A DNA stretch of 64,000 nucleotides from Cladopsammia gracilis (GCA_022457155.1 JAJGOT010000237.1:1085001-1149000); one strand, 5' to 3'. Positions 8,591 to 20,897 are shown, numbered from the stretch's first letter. The notes: generated by a model not told the origin, from the letters alone. Numbers and translations: made by a program.

Positions 8591-9660
8591 TTTTCATGGT
8601 CATGGCTAGCGGAATGTTTCGCGGGCGCGTCGTGTGCCCGCCGCCCGCCGTCCGTTGGGCAGGACTAGCTCGCGGGCGCGTGTGATGTCGCAAAACATGC
8701 CGAATGTCACGTCAGTTGGGAAAACACTTGGATTTTCTACTGTGTTTACTAAGCGGAGAAAACGGTTTTTATTTCCCTGAATTTTTCGTGGTTTGCTACT
8801 CAAGACAGGGATACTAATTAAGGGATACTCAGAAGCCGCTTTAGTGGAAAATAAGAGCTTTCCGGGATAAAATCTTGCTTCGAGGAACTTCATACGTTTT
8901 TATCAATGCGGGGAGATGTTTGTTTTTATTACGGATTTTACGACCAAAGAAGCGGAGATTTAAAGAATTTTCGAAGCAAGCGAGGGACTTAAAGACAAAA
9001 CAGATTACATTTTTCGATGGGAATTTATGTTGATATCAATATGTGATTGACTTTTTCTTTGTGTTCTTGTGTAGTTTTGGAGAATTGTGTTTAAAACGTG
9101 CTTAACTTCAGTTCTATCGATGCGCCATAAATGTACGCGGTTTGCTTTTAAACATAAACTAACGGAGATTTGAATAAAATTCTTCGAAAGGAGATTTTGT
9201 TGTTCATTTTTATGTGTTTGTTCATTCATTACATACTTTTTTAGATTGAAAAGCGATTTTATATAAACAAAACAAGACTTAGATTTTACAGTTCTATCTT
9301 CACTCGCGTCGCCTTATGCAAATATGTTTGTGTATTTTTGCAATTTTGATTTCAAAATCAGTTTCTCGGGCAATTTTTGACAAGCAACAACTGTATTTTA
9401 TTCGGAAAGTAGTCGTACTAGTTATTTTAGACGGACAAAAAGTTGTTTTTGTGAACATTTGTACGGTCTAAATGTACTGTGCAGACGGTCGCGTAATTCT
9501 GTTTTTGAGAATTGCTAAAATTGAAAAATAGCCCGCTCGTCAATCTTGATTCTTGTGCTTCCGACCTTTCACCTTAGTTAAGTTTCACGTTAGTCAAGCT
9601 TGTTTATATATAGGAGCGACGCTGTTAGGCTCTGCCTATCTATATATATAACAAATATTT
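8591..9660. repeat. Dispersed repeat, copy 1 (about 1.1 kb)
   Basis: This segment is matched in inverted orientation by about 27830-28800. Shared landmarks include a GATATCAA stretch near 9031, AAGCAAGATTTTATCCC near 8875 (in complement), the GC-rich GCGGGCGCG block near 8640-8680 and CGCGTCGCCTTATGCAAAT near 9304. Copy 1 has extra sequence around 9360-9530. No ORF with a recognisable domain is present, so it is probably a non-autonomous element. Confidence 0.65.
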
Positions 9661-10754
9661 ATGATCTGAATTTTGTGTCAGTGAAAATTCTACAACACAT
9701 GGTGTTTACACCATGCACCACAAAATACCTTTCATTTTAGTCTAAGAGTAATGACGTCGGTAATCACGTGACCATTCCCCAAAAAATATATTTTTGCAAA
9801 CTGTAAAAACAAGCCCTTATCAATACGAAAGTAGTCCACGTGGCCAGGAAGTCATAAGTATGGGTGATTTTGACACGCCTAATAATACTATGCATTTTTA
9901 AAATTAAGGGAGCTATAAAATTGATCTATCTTTCTCAGGCTAAGACGCAAAAAACGAAATTTGGTTTCCAAGTAGTCCCGTGCAATCTACAATATTGTGT
10001 TTGTCTGAGGCAAAAAATCGAAAATCATAGACGTCTCTGGAAAAAAATACTTTGTCTTGATAAGAGACCTCATATAAATGTATTTATATGTCGTTGAAGC
10101 GACAATTTACTCCGAAGGCAGCAATCCGTATATAAAATGCAGAGTCCCTACATGTCCAGCGCTAGCTGCCGTCTCTGGCATGTCTGAGCGCAATGCAAAG
10201 AGAACTGTTTATGTTCCACATGACCTTATTCCTCTGATCTTTGTTGGTCCACTTTTTTAATGCGAATAAAATAAAGTCAAATGTGAAATTAGTTTGGTAA
10301 TATTTAGTGCCAAGGCCTATAAATCGGAAATCTCTGTTACTTTTTATATATTATTTTATATACGATGAGTCTTCAAGAAGACTTACTTACTTACTTAATC
10401 CTCTTCGTGCTCGGTAGCACATAAGGCCGATTTTTTTTCGATTTCAAGAAGAAGTGGGATGAATATTCTGATACTAAACAGAGTATTATGTCGTTATTTT
10501 AAACTAATTAACTTTTTTTTTAGGTTTCATGCCCAAAAACAAGAGAGAACACTACATGCAGTGTAATCCAAGACGAGAAGAAACGTAAAACTTCATAAAA
10601 GTAAAACTTTGCTTCTTCAATAAAGACAAATTTAGGGACAACCGAGCCTTTGTTTCTTTGTTTACTTTCCTTCTAATTTCGACGTCTCTACTTCTTGTGG
10701 CTGTTACCATTTTCCTATCAAATGTTGTGTTCACACTTGAATATGAATATATGA
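9661..10754. other. No gene seen
   Basis: AT-rich. Contains an ACTTACTTACTTAATCC repeat start near 10380 with TCGGTAGCACATAAGGCC, which looks like the edge of another dispersed repeat. Short ORFs at 9864-10260 have no motif. Confidence 0.35.
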
Positions 10755-10768
10755 AAATCATATTATGC

Positions 10769-10811
<43 letters not shown>

Positions 10812-10814
10812 TCC

Positions 10815-10862
<48 letters not shown>

Positions 10863-11095
10863 GAGAGCCAAATATTTTCCTGTCCGGCCCGACCTAACTC
10901 AGTCAATGAGTATTTTATAATATGACTAGAAATTACAAGAACAGTCGTGCAGTGCGAGGTCACTTGAACTCGAGCGGGGCCGGGCGGCTTTTTCCGGACC
11001 AGCTCACGTCAACCCGTCCGGCCCCGCTCACGTCACCTTGCGATTCTATTTTCTGTAGGATTGCGTCAGCGGGGTCGTACGGTCATATTATAAAT
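10755..11095. mobile_element. GC-rich inverted-repeat element
   Basis: The inner palindrome 10770-10910 has TTGACTGAGT at the left and ACTCAGTCAA at the right, with arms containing AGCCAAATATTTTCC and GGTCATGGCG. The outer edges repeat TCATATTAT at about 10757 and 11086 (complement ATAATATGA at 10918). It appears to be a fold-back MITE, possibly two nested copies. Confidence 0.55.
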
Positions 11096-11134
11096 ATGTG
11101 AACTGCGGATAAACATGAGTGAAATTTGTGATCC

Positions 11135-11203
11135 TCGCAGTGTGCCATCAACTTAAGCAGTTGAAAAAGCAATCTGAGAAAATTCAGGCTTGAACGGGAC
11201 GAA
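11135..11203 (-). mobile_element. SINE 3' fragment with uninterrupted TTAA site
   Basis: On the minus strand it reads TTCAAGCCTGAATTTTCTC, then GCTTTTTCAACTGCTTAAG and GCACACTGCGAGG, the same body as the SINE at 1811 but without the nested MITE. It is the empty-site comparison for 1917-2043. Confidence 0.65.
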
Positions 11204-12165
11204 ACTATAGAAGATTTGATAAAGAGAGCACCAGAGTTGATGAGAGCGCATCAGAGTAGAATTGGGTTGCGAGATTGCGAATGATAATTTACAAGATTTG
11301 ACGGCAGCAAATGAGTGTTGATGAAACTGTAGGAGATTGATGAAGAGCGCACGAGAGTTAATGAGAACGCATCAAAGTTGAATTTGGAGCGCAAGATTGC
11401 TGCTAATAATTTACGAGTTTTGACGAGAACGCGCGAGTGTTGGTGAAACTATACGAGATCCAATGAGAGCGCATGCGAGTTAATGAAGAGTGCACGAGAG
11501 ATGATGAAACTATACGAGGTTTGATGGAGAGCGCGCAGAGTTGATGATATCACAAGGGAGTTGATGAGAGTGCACAAGAGTTGATCAGAGCGCACGAGAA
11601 TTGATGTTAGCACATGAGAGTTGAGGAGAGCGCAAGATTATGGATGACAATATACGAAAGTTGCAGTGTTGATGAAAGCACATGAGAGGTGATAAGGACG
11701 CACGGAGGTTAACGAGAGCGCACTAGAGTTGTTGAAAGCGCTTTAGCGTTGATGACAACGTTCGAGATTTGATGCGTGTACACGAGTGTCGACAACAACT
11801 TAAGAGCTGATGTGAGTGCATGCGAGTTGATGAGAGCGCAACAATGTTGATGATAATATACGATAGTTGACCACAGTGCATGAGAGTTGACGAAAGCAAA
11901 CGAGTGTTGACGAAAACATGTAGGAGTTGATGAAAACGTAAGAGATTTAATGAGAACGAACACTGTGCACAATAGTTGACAACAACGTACCACGTTTGAA
12001 CGTATGAGATCTGATGAAAGCGTGCAACAGTTGACGAGCGCTTGAAAATTGACGACGCCGCACGAAAATTAGTGAGAACGTATGACAATGGAGAGTCGAT
12101 CAAAGCGTTCGGAAAGTTCACGAAAACGCATGAGAGGTGATTCTGGTGCATGAGAGCTACATGTT
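11204..12165. repeat. Degenerate minisatellite, about 22-bp GAGTTGATGAGAGCGCACGA unit
   Basis: Roughly 950 bp of diverged tandem units built on GAGTTGATGAGAGCGCACGA. Two long minus-strand frames (11709-11993 and 11723-12151) run through it with periodic STL and HQL residues. I take them as repeat artefacts because units vary in length and no flanking exon signals were found. Confidence 0.75.
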
Positions 12166-12849
12166 CGACTAGGGGAAGCCTTCTTCTCGTTCTTAGGAAG
12201 TTAAATTATATGAGAACAAAAATATATCGAGACTAATGCAGCCCAGTGGCAGTCATTTCAGAGAGCATGAAAAGCGAGAAGAACAAGAGTTTGCAATCTT
12301 AACAAGCCCAAATTTGATGTTATGTTTATGATAACATAAACTTCATTTTCAAGATGGCGAAATTGTTCACCGTCTTCTACCAAAAGTTCCAGTGAGAGTT
12401 CTACGCGATACCCGCCTTCCATGAAGAGTTCCAGCAGCTTTGTTACCTCGAAAATGACTGCCGCTCAAGCCAAAGGAGATGACAAAACTTTATTCAGTTG
12501 CATTACAATGTTACAAAGTGATGTTAGAAAAGTTGAGAGAATATTCAATTCAAACCTTTTCAGCAATAATGTTATTGGCTCGATTGTTCAAAAACGTATC
12601 AGCGCGCGCTGTCATGTTAAAAACACTAGATTTGGAGTAGTATAAAGCAATTGCAGCAATCCACGTTAATTTTTTTATAACAATCTTAAAATTCGATGCC
12701 TAATCCACATGGTTATTGCCATGTTATATTTATATAATTTTGGTTTAAATGTTTAGTGGTACTTTTCATTAAATATTCAGTTATGTTTGTTCTGATTATT
12801 TTCAGTGCAATACTTGCGATGTGGATCAGTTCTCTAAGAGGTTTTCTCT
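12166..12849. other. No gene supported
   Basis: Includes a 74-codon plus ORF at 12421 without recognisable motif and a small ATGTTAT...ATAACAT hairpin near 12318-12341. Confidence 0.35.
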
Positions 12850-13024
12850 TTCAGATACCACGCAGCTCTTTACAACCTCTAATTTCATTGGACCTGTATA
12901 TCATGCAGCTCTATTGTTTTTAGGTCTAGGGTCTATTGTTAGCCATTGTTGTGTTGTTTGTTCTATTGTTTTCTCAGCAAATCAGAGAAGACCTTGTAAG
13001 AGCTGCGTACTGCCCCTTCTCTTT
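12850..13024. mobile_element. MITE with CACGCAGCTCTT ends, copy 1
   Basis: About 175 bp with inverted ends (ACCACGCAGCTCTTTACA at left, TGTAAGAGCTGCGTACTG at right). The same sequence occurs inverted at about 58657-58830, including the GGTCTAGGGTCTATTGTTAG interior. Confidence 0.75.
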
Positions 13025-15374
13025 CCTGTTTGTTTTGACTGATCTCATTTGCAAATCAGTCGGACGGAGAAACAAACCTTTGGGCTAATTTAAAACACTG
13101 CATTGGTGTCATCCATGCAGCTTTCGAGAAACCGAGCAATCAAAATTAAATCTAGTAAGAAAGTGTTGACTATGCATTTTACCACATCCACTTGAAGATA
13201 TCTAATGCATATGACCAGCATGACCAGTAGTATCCTTGTCTGTATTTGTTTTCGCATTTTGAGAAATCTGATTCATGGAACTCTGTTGAAAAGCTGAGCC
13301 ATTATCTTGATCCCTTATCGCTCGCTGAGGTAAAATCCATCCAAACATAGTGAATTCATAACCAAAACGCCTTAAAAATAAAATAAACAAAAATTAGTAG
13401 GGAGACAACAGGGGCGAACCATTAGATTTCTGAGGAGGGGGGTTGGGTGACTTGGGGAAGAATATCATGCAAGCTAACCCTTTTGGAAAAAAGTCTCCTG
13501 CAAATGCGAAAGCTCGACTTGAGGCTATAATTTTAGCAAAAAAATTCCTGCAGCAACACAGCAAAAGGAAAACATTTCGAGAACAGACTGCATCACCCAA
13601 CCTCCCCTCAGAATTCGCGAAGTCTTATGGTTCGTACCTTAAAGATGATTGGAATAAAGATAGCCTCCAAGGGGATTACGAGGAATGCATTACTCCTTGC
13701 TCTATCCTGCCTGCTTTAGTATGCCGTACAGTTTTTGTCGGAACAAAGGTTGTGTTCCATGTTTTTTTAATGGAGCAGATGCAGTTTGAAGAGGAACCTA
13801 TAAATCAGTTCAAATAACCATCAGTGTAAGTAGTCGGTGATAAAATCAACCATCTTTACCACAAAGTGATGTTCAGCACAAATGGCGGAAAGGAGAAGGA
13901 CATTATATGAGCGATCAGTGAAGATAGATCAGAGAGAGATCAGTAAAGCTGTTTATTCTTCCGGGTTTGAATCCCAGAGTCGTTATATATGTATGAAAGA
14001 TTCTTATTGGATCTCGTCTTGCTTCGAGGAAAAGTTTACATTTCCAAACGCCAATTTAATTTGCATTTAGAGGTTTATCATATTAAAAAATGATGTAGCT
14101 CGGCTTTTCCCTGAGTTCTTCTGCTTTCCTCTCTCTGGAGAAAACTGCTCAAGAAACATTTCCAAACTCCAATTTAAGTTGGATCTACAGGGATTGCTCA
14201 TGGAAACCACCTGCGAGTGCTGGACACCTATCCCTAGTCTACAGCTAGCTAGGGCTAGTCCCGAGGGTGTCAATCTTGGGAAGAGTTCAGTATATTTATG
14301 TCAACTCACAATTCTTTGCACACAGGTACCATATCTCATGTCAACGCAGTAGAACAAAGAGCAATGTCTTCTGGTATGTCCTCGTTTTCATCCTGGGTTT
14401 GGACGGATGATCCATTGGTCCAGAAGACAAATATTGCTCTGAAAACTCACAACACAATAAACCACAACTGGATGTGATGTTAGTTTTTCTAAAGTAAATT
14501 TTGTAAAGTCATCATCGCCTTTTCGCCCTCCTGGCTTGTGCTCAGTGGAAGAGAGTTTGTACAATGCATCAGTATGGCAAATTTTACGGGTTCGAATCCC
14601 GTCCAAGGCAGAGTTTGATATTCTATTTTTCATTTTGCAACTGTTTCCAGGGTCGCTTTAATTCATTCATCCATTTGTTCATGCGTAGTTCATAAATATG
14701 ACTTTTTCAAGCAAAGTTCTTATACCATTATTATAAAGAGCAACAAGTCTTTCTCAAAAACTGCAATCTGATTTTTTTCAACTGTTTTATTTTTGGCATT
14801 TTCGGAGATTCAGAAAATTGAAACAAAATAGTGACTCCCGCTTGAATCGATACAGACCGTCTGTTCCGCGGTAATACTTCGAGGCCACAACCTAACCCTC
14901 GTATGACCCGGTAAAACTATCTAACGATCACCGTACAGTATCGGTTAGCCCGCCTGGATTGAGCCGTCCTGCGATAAAGTACCTGTGTGTAATGCCGTTT
15001 GAATGTCCCCGTTTTCAACCTGGGCCAGATGACGATCGTAGTATCTGTTTTATCGACTACATATATCATTCATCTCGTTTCATCAAAAAATTGTTGCTTT
15101 ATTGTAAGTTACTTTATACAGTTGAATCCAACAGCTCAACAAATTGGAATTATTTGTTCTTCAGATCTTCCCGTCTAGTACTAGATTTGTGATATTGTGT
15201 TATTTTTATATCTAGAAAAAAGGGAAAGACAATCATGTTAACTTAAAGTTGCAGAGCACCATCAGATCGACCATTTTCTCAAAATTTGTTTTTTGAGGTC
15301 AAAATAGAGGTTTGAGAATGATCTTTCATCCAAAAAATAGATTATTACAAATTACCATCGGCTATGAGCTACTG
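13025..15374. other. Long stretch without a supported gene
   Basis: A 124-codon plus ORF (13443-13817) starts MGDLGKNIMQANPFGKK and is Lys-rich early, but shows no domain and no splice context; it could be an exon of an unknown gene or chance. A degenerate tRNA-like B box GGTTCGAATCCCGTCCAAGG at 14590-14609 suggests a decayed SINE. Otherwise nothing was recognised. Confidence 0.3.
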
Positions 15375-15378
15375 TTAA

Positions 15379-15511
15379 AGGCCCAGTATCACCCAAATTG
15401 CAAGGCGAATTTAACGCAGTCGAAAATTCCCGAAAGAGCCAATCACGAGCGAGCTCGTCATTTGAAAACAAAAACAAATGACCGCAAAGCCGAATGGGTG
15501 ATACTGGGCCT
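15379..15511. mobile_element. TTAA-flanked MITE, AGGCCCAGTATCACCC ends
   Basis: A 133-bp element with TTAA at 15375-15378 and 15512-15515 and inverted ends AGGCCCAGTATCACCC / GGGTGATACTGGGCCT. The middle is unique and AT-rich. The TTAA target indicates piggyBac-type mobilisation. Confidence 0.8.
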
Positions 15512-15527
15512 TTAAGATTACTGTTAA

Positions 15528-15832
15528 ACACGAAGTTCCAGTATAAAAGGAGCCTGGCCTGGCCATTCTCACCTCCAGTCGTCAATCAACCACTGAAGCA
15601 TAAACAACTGACAAAAAACATGTGTCATTATAAGACCATTGCTAACACAATTTCGAAAAACTTTATGAAAGTTATATCAGAAGTCTTCTATTTCTTTTTT
15701 TGCTTCGGTAAAATCTTGGTTTAATTAGATTTTTGAAGCAAATTATATTTAAAGGACGCGCAAGTTAACCACGTTTTGTGAAAAGGTTTGAAATGGGGGA
15801 GGAGCTAAGCCTTTTATACCGGAACTTCGTGT
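15528..15832. mobile_element. TTAA-flanked MITE with terminal TATA-like motifs, copy 1
   Basis: Flanked by TTAA at 15524-15527 and 15833-15836. The ends are inverted repeats ACACGAAGTTCC(A/G)GTATAAAAGG, placing TATAAAA about 13 bp inside each end, pointing inward. A second copy is at 16481-16825. It lies only 12 bp from the preceding TTAA element, so two TTAA insertions are nearly adjacent. Confidence 0.8.
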
Positions 15833-16193
15833 TTAAGATTGTTTTTTCTTAATTTGTGTTCCAGACCCCTTTTTTGAACGGTTACTTTTCAAAATGGATG
15901 TTGCTTAACATACGAAACGTCAAGTTTATCATAAAAATGCGTTGGTTTACCATGTCTATCACTGCTGTTTGTGTCTTATTTTTAATTAACTATGCATAGA
16001 ATAGGAAAACGCAAGAGGAGAATAGGATAGAATAGATAGAATAGAATATGAGAAACGCAAAAGTTGTCGATTAAGTACTCACATTTTCCTTTGTTATTCG
16101 GCACTTTCTGATTTGATCTGTGATAGAAAAAAGGGAAAATAAAATGAATGTTATTACAATACCCCTTTTAATCCCAATTTCAAAATAATTCTA

Positions 16194-16315
16194 AGGCCCG
16201 GTTCAAACGTCGAACTTCACATGTGCCGAATCTAATGCAAATGAGCAAAATATATTGTTCTTGCTCATTTGCATTAGATTCGGCACATGTGAAGTTCAAC
16301 GTTTGAAACGGGCCT
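16194..16315. mobile_element. Palindromic TA-flanked MITE, copy B
   Basis: Same family as 6843-6964: AGGCCCGGTTCAAACGTCG ends, octamer-containing centre. The left flank is TA; the right flank has decayed to AA. Confidence 0.8.
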
Positions 16316-16480
16316 AAGGGTTTTTCTAACGTAGTAAATCTATAACCTTACACCGAGGTCAGACGGTTTAACTGACTATAAAGATTACCCTATTGGGTTT
16401 CCCGCAGTAATCGCCTGGTTCAACCACTGGCAAATTGCAATGAATTGCTATTTGCATGTGAAATTACATGTTTTCCTGAA

Positions 16481-16825
16481 AGACGAAGTTCCGGTATAAA
16501 AGGAGCCTGGCCTGGCCATTCTCACCTCCAGTCGTCAATCAACCACTGAAGCATAAACAACTGACAAATAACATGCGTCATTACTAAGACCATTGCTAAC
16601 AATTTGGAAAAACTTTATGAAAGCTATATCAGAAGTCTTTATGAACTTCTATTTCTTTTTAGCTTAGGTAAAATCTTGGTTTTATCAGATTTTTGAAGCA
16701 AATTATGTTCAAAGGACGCGCAAGTTAACCACGTTTTGTGACTGAAAGACGCCTAAATTTGCATTTCACACCCAAAAGGTGTGAAATGGGGGAGGAGCTA
16801 AGCCTTTTATACCGGAACTTCGTGT
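16481..16825. mobile_element. TTAA-type MITE with terminal TATA-like motifs, copy 2
   Basis: Matches 15528-15832 over nearly its whole length, with GACGAAGTTCCGGTATAAAAG at the left and the complement at the right, next to TTAA at 16826-16829. The left TTAA has mutated (CTGAA). About 40 bp near 16740-16780 are extra relative to copy 1. An ORF at 16738-16986 overlaps the end and is not supported as a gene. Confidence 0.75.
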
Positions 16826-17025
16826 TTAAGGTCGCGGGGGACAGATTCCGCTCATCAGTATGCATTTATGAAAAGAGTATGCACGAAGTGCGGCGGCTGA
16901 TACCGAAAATGCGCGAAATATTCACGAACAGGCTCTATAATGTTTCTGCATCAATAATTGCAAGTGCAAAGCGCTGTCTGGTATAATATTTCTCTAATTT
17001 GTTAAATTTAAATTATTGAAATAAA

Positions 17026-17027
<2 letters not shown>

Positions 17028-17081
<54 letters not shown>

Positions 17082-17082
17082 C

Positions 17083-17116
<34 letters not shown>

Positions 17117-17118
17117 GT

Positions 17119-17190
<72 letters not shown>
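17028..17190. repeat. (GAT)n microsatellite with (GATGAC) interior
   Basis: About 160 bp of GAT trinucleotides with five GATGAC units in the middle. All long frames across it (poly-Asp, poly-Met, poly-His, poly-Ser) are artefacts. Confidence 0.95.
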
Positions 17191-19664
17191 ACACTATTTT
17201 TCAACGCATTGTTCTTTCTGCCCGTGGATTAAAATTAGCAAAATTACCATAAATATATATATTTTGCATTATTGTTTGCTCAGGAAGCCTTCGGAAGCGT
17301 AAAAGCAAACAATTTTGTGTCAAAGAATTCAGCGCGGATAGAGAATTTCACGAGTTGACACTGCAGGGATCGCCGGAGGTAAACTACGTGTATTGTAGAT
17401 TGTCATATCTGACTCAAAATTTTTAAATAGGCTTTCAAAGGAAAGATATGAGGCTTCAAATTCTAACATGGACAATTTTACTCCTGTAAAAGCTAATAAC
17501 TTTTAATTGAAGTTGAAATCAAAAACTCGGCGTCAGATATGACACCGATAGACGTTTTCACGGATCAGTAGGTTGTGAAATCAACTTGCTTTGTATTCTT
17601 CTCGAGGAGCAAACTTGGACACAAAACCACATTTTTAAAAATAATAACTTTAGTCGTTTAAATACAAATCTTTCAGTGCAAATCTTTAGCACTTCTAGAC
17701 TGGATTAAAAGTACTGTGTCATATAACAATCGGAAAAAGGAAAAGAAAATCAACGCGGCATTTATTCTCAATTTCAAAATAATTCTACCACAGTAAATTT
17801 ATTTTAGCAAGGTGTTTATTCTGACTGAAGATACCGAGGTTTCGGCAATAATTTCTGGGTTCGATTAAATTCCCGCAAACCGAAAGAAGTCAGAAACTTT
17901 AGTCCTAAAATATCTCTCCACTGTGATTTTTCTTTCACAATATATGTTGGGACTACTAAAGCAGGTTCGTGAAAAGTAATTATCTTAAACTTACAATCTA
18001 AATGAATGAAGAAGTGATCATCACAGTTATATGACGCAATTCAATTTATTCAACTGCATTTTTATCAACAATCTTTCAATTCGGACTATTGAACTCCATT
18101 TTAACTTACAAATATTCTTCAAAATGTTCCAGTTATTTAAATGCATTTTGGCAGCATTTTATCCTGGCAGAAGAAAAGTAGACTAAACAGTCACAAAAAT
18201 ATATTTTGGTCCCAATGTTGCTAAATTGTACAAGCTGGGATCGCCAACTATCAAGTTTTGCTCAAGTGTTTGGTAGTTTTAAAAACTAAAAAATATTTTT
18301 TTACCAGTTTATCGGCTATTTATCGCACACAGCCATGAACGGAGAATAATTTCAAGCGGAATCTTTGGCCTCAACGCAAGTGACGGAACCTTTTCCTTGT
18401 TTAGAGAGACGCTGTCTGAGAATTGTTGGAAGTGGTTGCTTAATAAATTGTTTCTGGAGGGACATTTGGTTGGGGAATAATACTCAGTACATATATGAAG
18501 ATGTTTTTGTCTTTGCCGTAGTTCGTTTGAATTGATTACGTAAAAACTGCCAAACAACTCGAATGAAGATGGATTGCACCCTGAAAATATTGTCCAATTT
18601 TTCAAGTTCTTGCTTTGTCTCTTGCAAAAATTACTTAAAACTCATTTTGGTTTATTCTCTCTTCAAGGAATCACTTTCTTTTTACTTCTCGGTACGTGCT
18701 CTAAGAGCATTTTGCATTTCAGCAAAGGTACTTAGTCAAATATTTAGTATGATGTTGACGAAAAACAGCAAAATCCCCGTATTTTTGTCCCTTAAATCGA
18801 CCATATTTTTTATTAAATCGCTAATAAAAAAGACATTAGGATTAATTTTTTTCAGAGCAGCTGGACAAAATTGCTTTGTAATACCGGTTCTTTTGTTTCA
18901 GGTCATTCAAAACTGAATTATAAATGGTAGTCGTATTATAATGACTTCTGGAGGGCGTTTTGACGCAACCACTCTTTAAATTTACTCACTTATAATCGAA
19001 GACCCGTTTAACCACGAATTAAATCGAACTGTTTGTCTCGTTGAATATGAGAGTATTGGCACTGTAGGAAGGTACGTGTATATATATATATACGTAAAAA
19101 ATAACTGCTACACATGGCTAGATTTCAGTCATGATTTTAGTCTGAAGTTCTTAATTGTTGCTCGAGACCATCTGCTTAGAAAAATCCAATATTTCAATTT
19201 TGATTTCCTGTTTTCTGGTTCTGCGTAGGAAATAGCATGTTTTAGTATCTTAGTAGAGCGTTGAGTTGCAGTTGTTTTTAGTTCAATTAAGTTTTTAACT
19301 GTATGACAAATAATACTAACCGAAAAAAAGAAAGAAACCGTCTCAGATCGTTGGATTCGCATCACCAAAAATGCAATTTTCGACGCATATTGAAAAATTA
19401 AATCTCCAGCATAACGGCCTTGTTCACGAATAACAAAGTCAGAGCTGAGAGGCTTCCTTTCTTATATTTTCTAAGACAATTAGAATTACATACAGTAGTC
19501 GACGTAGTCCTACTTCATTGCCAGCGTTCCAAAATGGGCTTTTTTAGTCGATTGCAAACGAAATTTACATTAAAAAGGGAAGAAAACGAGACAAATTTTG
19601 CCAAAACAACCTTATGTTTGTAATTTTCAGGTTAATCTTCTATTTTTCTTTTTGCAAGAAGGTC
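17191..19664. other. No gene supported upstream of the receptor
   Basis: AT-rich. A hydrophobic 117-codon plus ORF at 18563 and a 98-codon minus ORF at 18309 have no recognised motif. A TTTTCAGG acceptor-like site at 19625-19631 could end a 5' UTR intron of the receptor gene. Confidence 0.35.
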
Positions 19665-20136
19665 ATGAACTCCTGCACAAACCAAACAGTCGGAGATGAT
19701 AATGGCGCTATTTGTGGTCTTCCATGTTGGATTGGCATCTCAAGAAACGACACGGCTGCTCTGTACATCAACAATATTCTACTCGCTGCTGTCAATGGAC
19801 CCTGTGCCATATTTGCATTCCTTAGTAACCTGGCCATCATCATGGCTGTCATCAAGAACCCCTCCTTACAGAAACCCTGCAACATCCTTCTGTGTAGCCT
19901 GGCCTTCTCAGATTGCCTGACGGGTGTCACTGCTCAGCCATTGTTTATCGCGTGGCGATTCTTCCTTCAAAGAGCGCAGCAGTCGTGTCTATACCAAGTC
20001 TTAATTTTCGACGTATACTACACTTTCAATGTGCTTACTGTCGGCTTATCTTTCGTCAACGTTCTAATTATCAGTTTTGATCGCCACTATGCTTTGTTTA
20101 GGCCTTTGGTATATCATACTTTTGCCACCAAACTGG
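19665..20136 (+). CDS. Rhodopsin-class GPCR, exon 1 (N-terminus to intracellular loop 2)
   Basis: The exon encodes the extracellular N-terminus and TM1-TM3 of a class A G-protein-coupled receptor at the cell surface. The N-terminus has two N-glycosylation sequons (NQT, NDT). TM1 contains FAFLSNLAIIMAVI; TM2 contains LLCSLAFSDCLTG with the conserved Asp; the disulfide Cys before TM3 is in QQSCLYQV; TM3 ends SFDRHYALFRPLVY, with DRH in place of DRY. I chose the ATG at 19665 because the upstream in-frame ATG (19614) precedes a probable splice acceptor. A GTGAGT donor follows at 20137 in phase 1. The ligand cannot be told; such receptors are greatly expanded in cnidarians. Confidence 0.85.
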
Positions 20137-20715
20137 GTGAGTTTATTTATTATCATAAAGAGTACATTGCTAATTTTTGATAAGATACATTAACAGTAAC
20201 ATTTTTCGGAAGTTTTGTGTAAACCAACCAACAACAACAATTTAATCAGATATTCCCATTTCTATACATGGTATTACCAGATATTAAAAATAACTATTAT
20301 GTGAGTTTTGTGGACTCCTTATAAACCTATGCAGAGGACCACCACTACAATGGTCTACAATTAATTTCGTGGTAACTCAACCCTTTTCGGGCCTCCTGAG
20401 GGGGGTGCTTGAACTAGACGTCGCTCACGGTGAAGATAAAACAATACAAAATGCAAGGCTTGTATAACGGAAATTAAAAGTAGATTTAATGGCCAATATT
20501 TCGTTGGCACCTGAAATTTGACAGAAATGTTCTGTTGATAATTCGATCGCAAAATCAAATTTATGATCTTTTTTGCAGACAACTACGCCCACGTTAAGAT
20601 CGACAAACTTCAGGAGGGGATAGAAAAAAGTAATCACATTCAAGAAATCGCAGACACCGTTTCCGACATTAATTACGACGCTCCGTTAACTCGAGTGCGG
20701 AAACGAACGAGAATA

Positions 20716-20897
20716 GGCCATTTGCACGATGACGTCATTTGACTACTACTACCAGAATTCACTTCGTTTTTCCTTTCTTATTTAAATTTTGTAATCCCAG
20801 TGCGGTTTAAATAACAATAGACCTAATTTGCACTACAAAACAAAAAACTGAAGGATTCTGGTAGTAGTAGTCAAATGACGTCATCGTGCAAATGGCC
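20716..20897. mobile_element. MITE in receptor intron, with CRE-like palindromes
   Basis: A 182-bp element with about 45-bp inverted ends GGCCATTTGCACGATGACG...; each end contains TGACGTCA. The interior is AT-rich and unique. Confidence 0.8.

Noticed and set aside
8418..8893. Arg/Pro-rich minus ORFs
   Set aside because: They lie in the GC-rich part of a dispersed repeat and are not kept in the second copy at 27830-28800.
11709..12151. Two long minus-strand ORFs as a repeat protein
   Set aside because: The frames follow a diverged minisatellite of variable unit length with no splice or start context.
13443..13817. 124-codon ORF as a gene
   Set aside because: No recognised domain or splice signals; kept only as a remark in the gap entry.
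17026..17232. Poly-Asp, poly-Met, poly-His and poly-Ser ORFs
   Set aside because: Pure consequence of the GAT microsatellite.
18563..18916. Hydrophobic 117-codon ORF as a membrane protein
   Set aside because: AT-rich Phe/Leu/Ile composition in a non-coding stretch, no conserved motif, no context.
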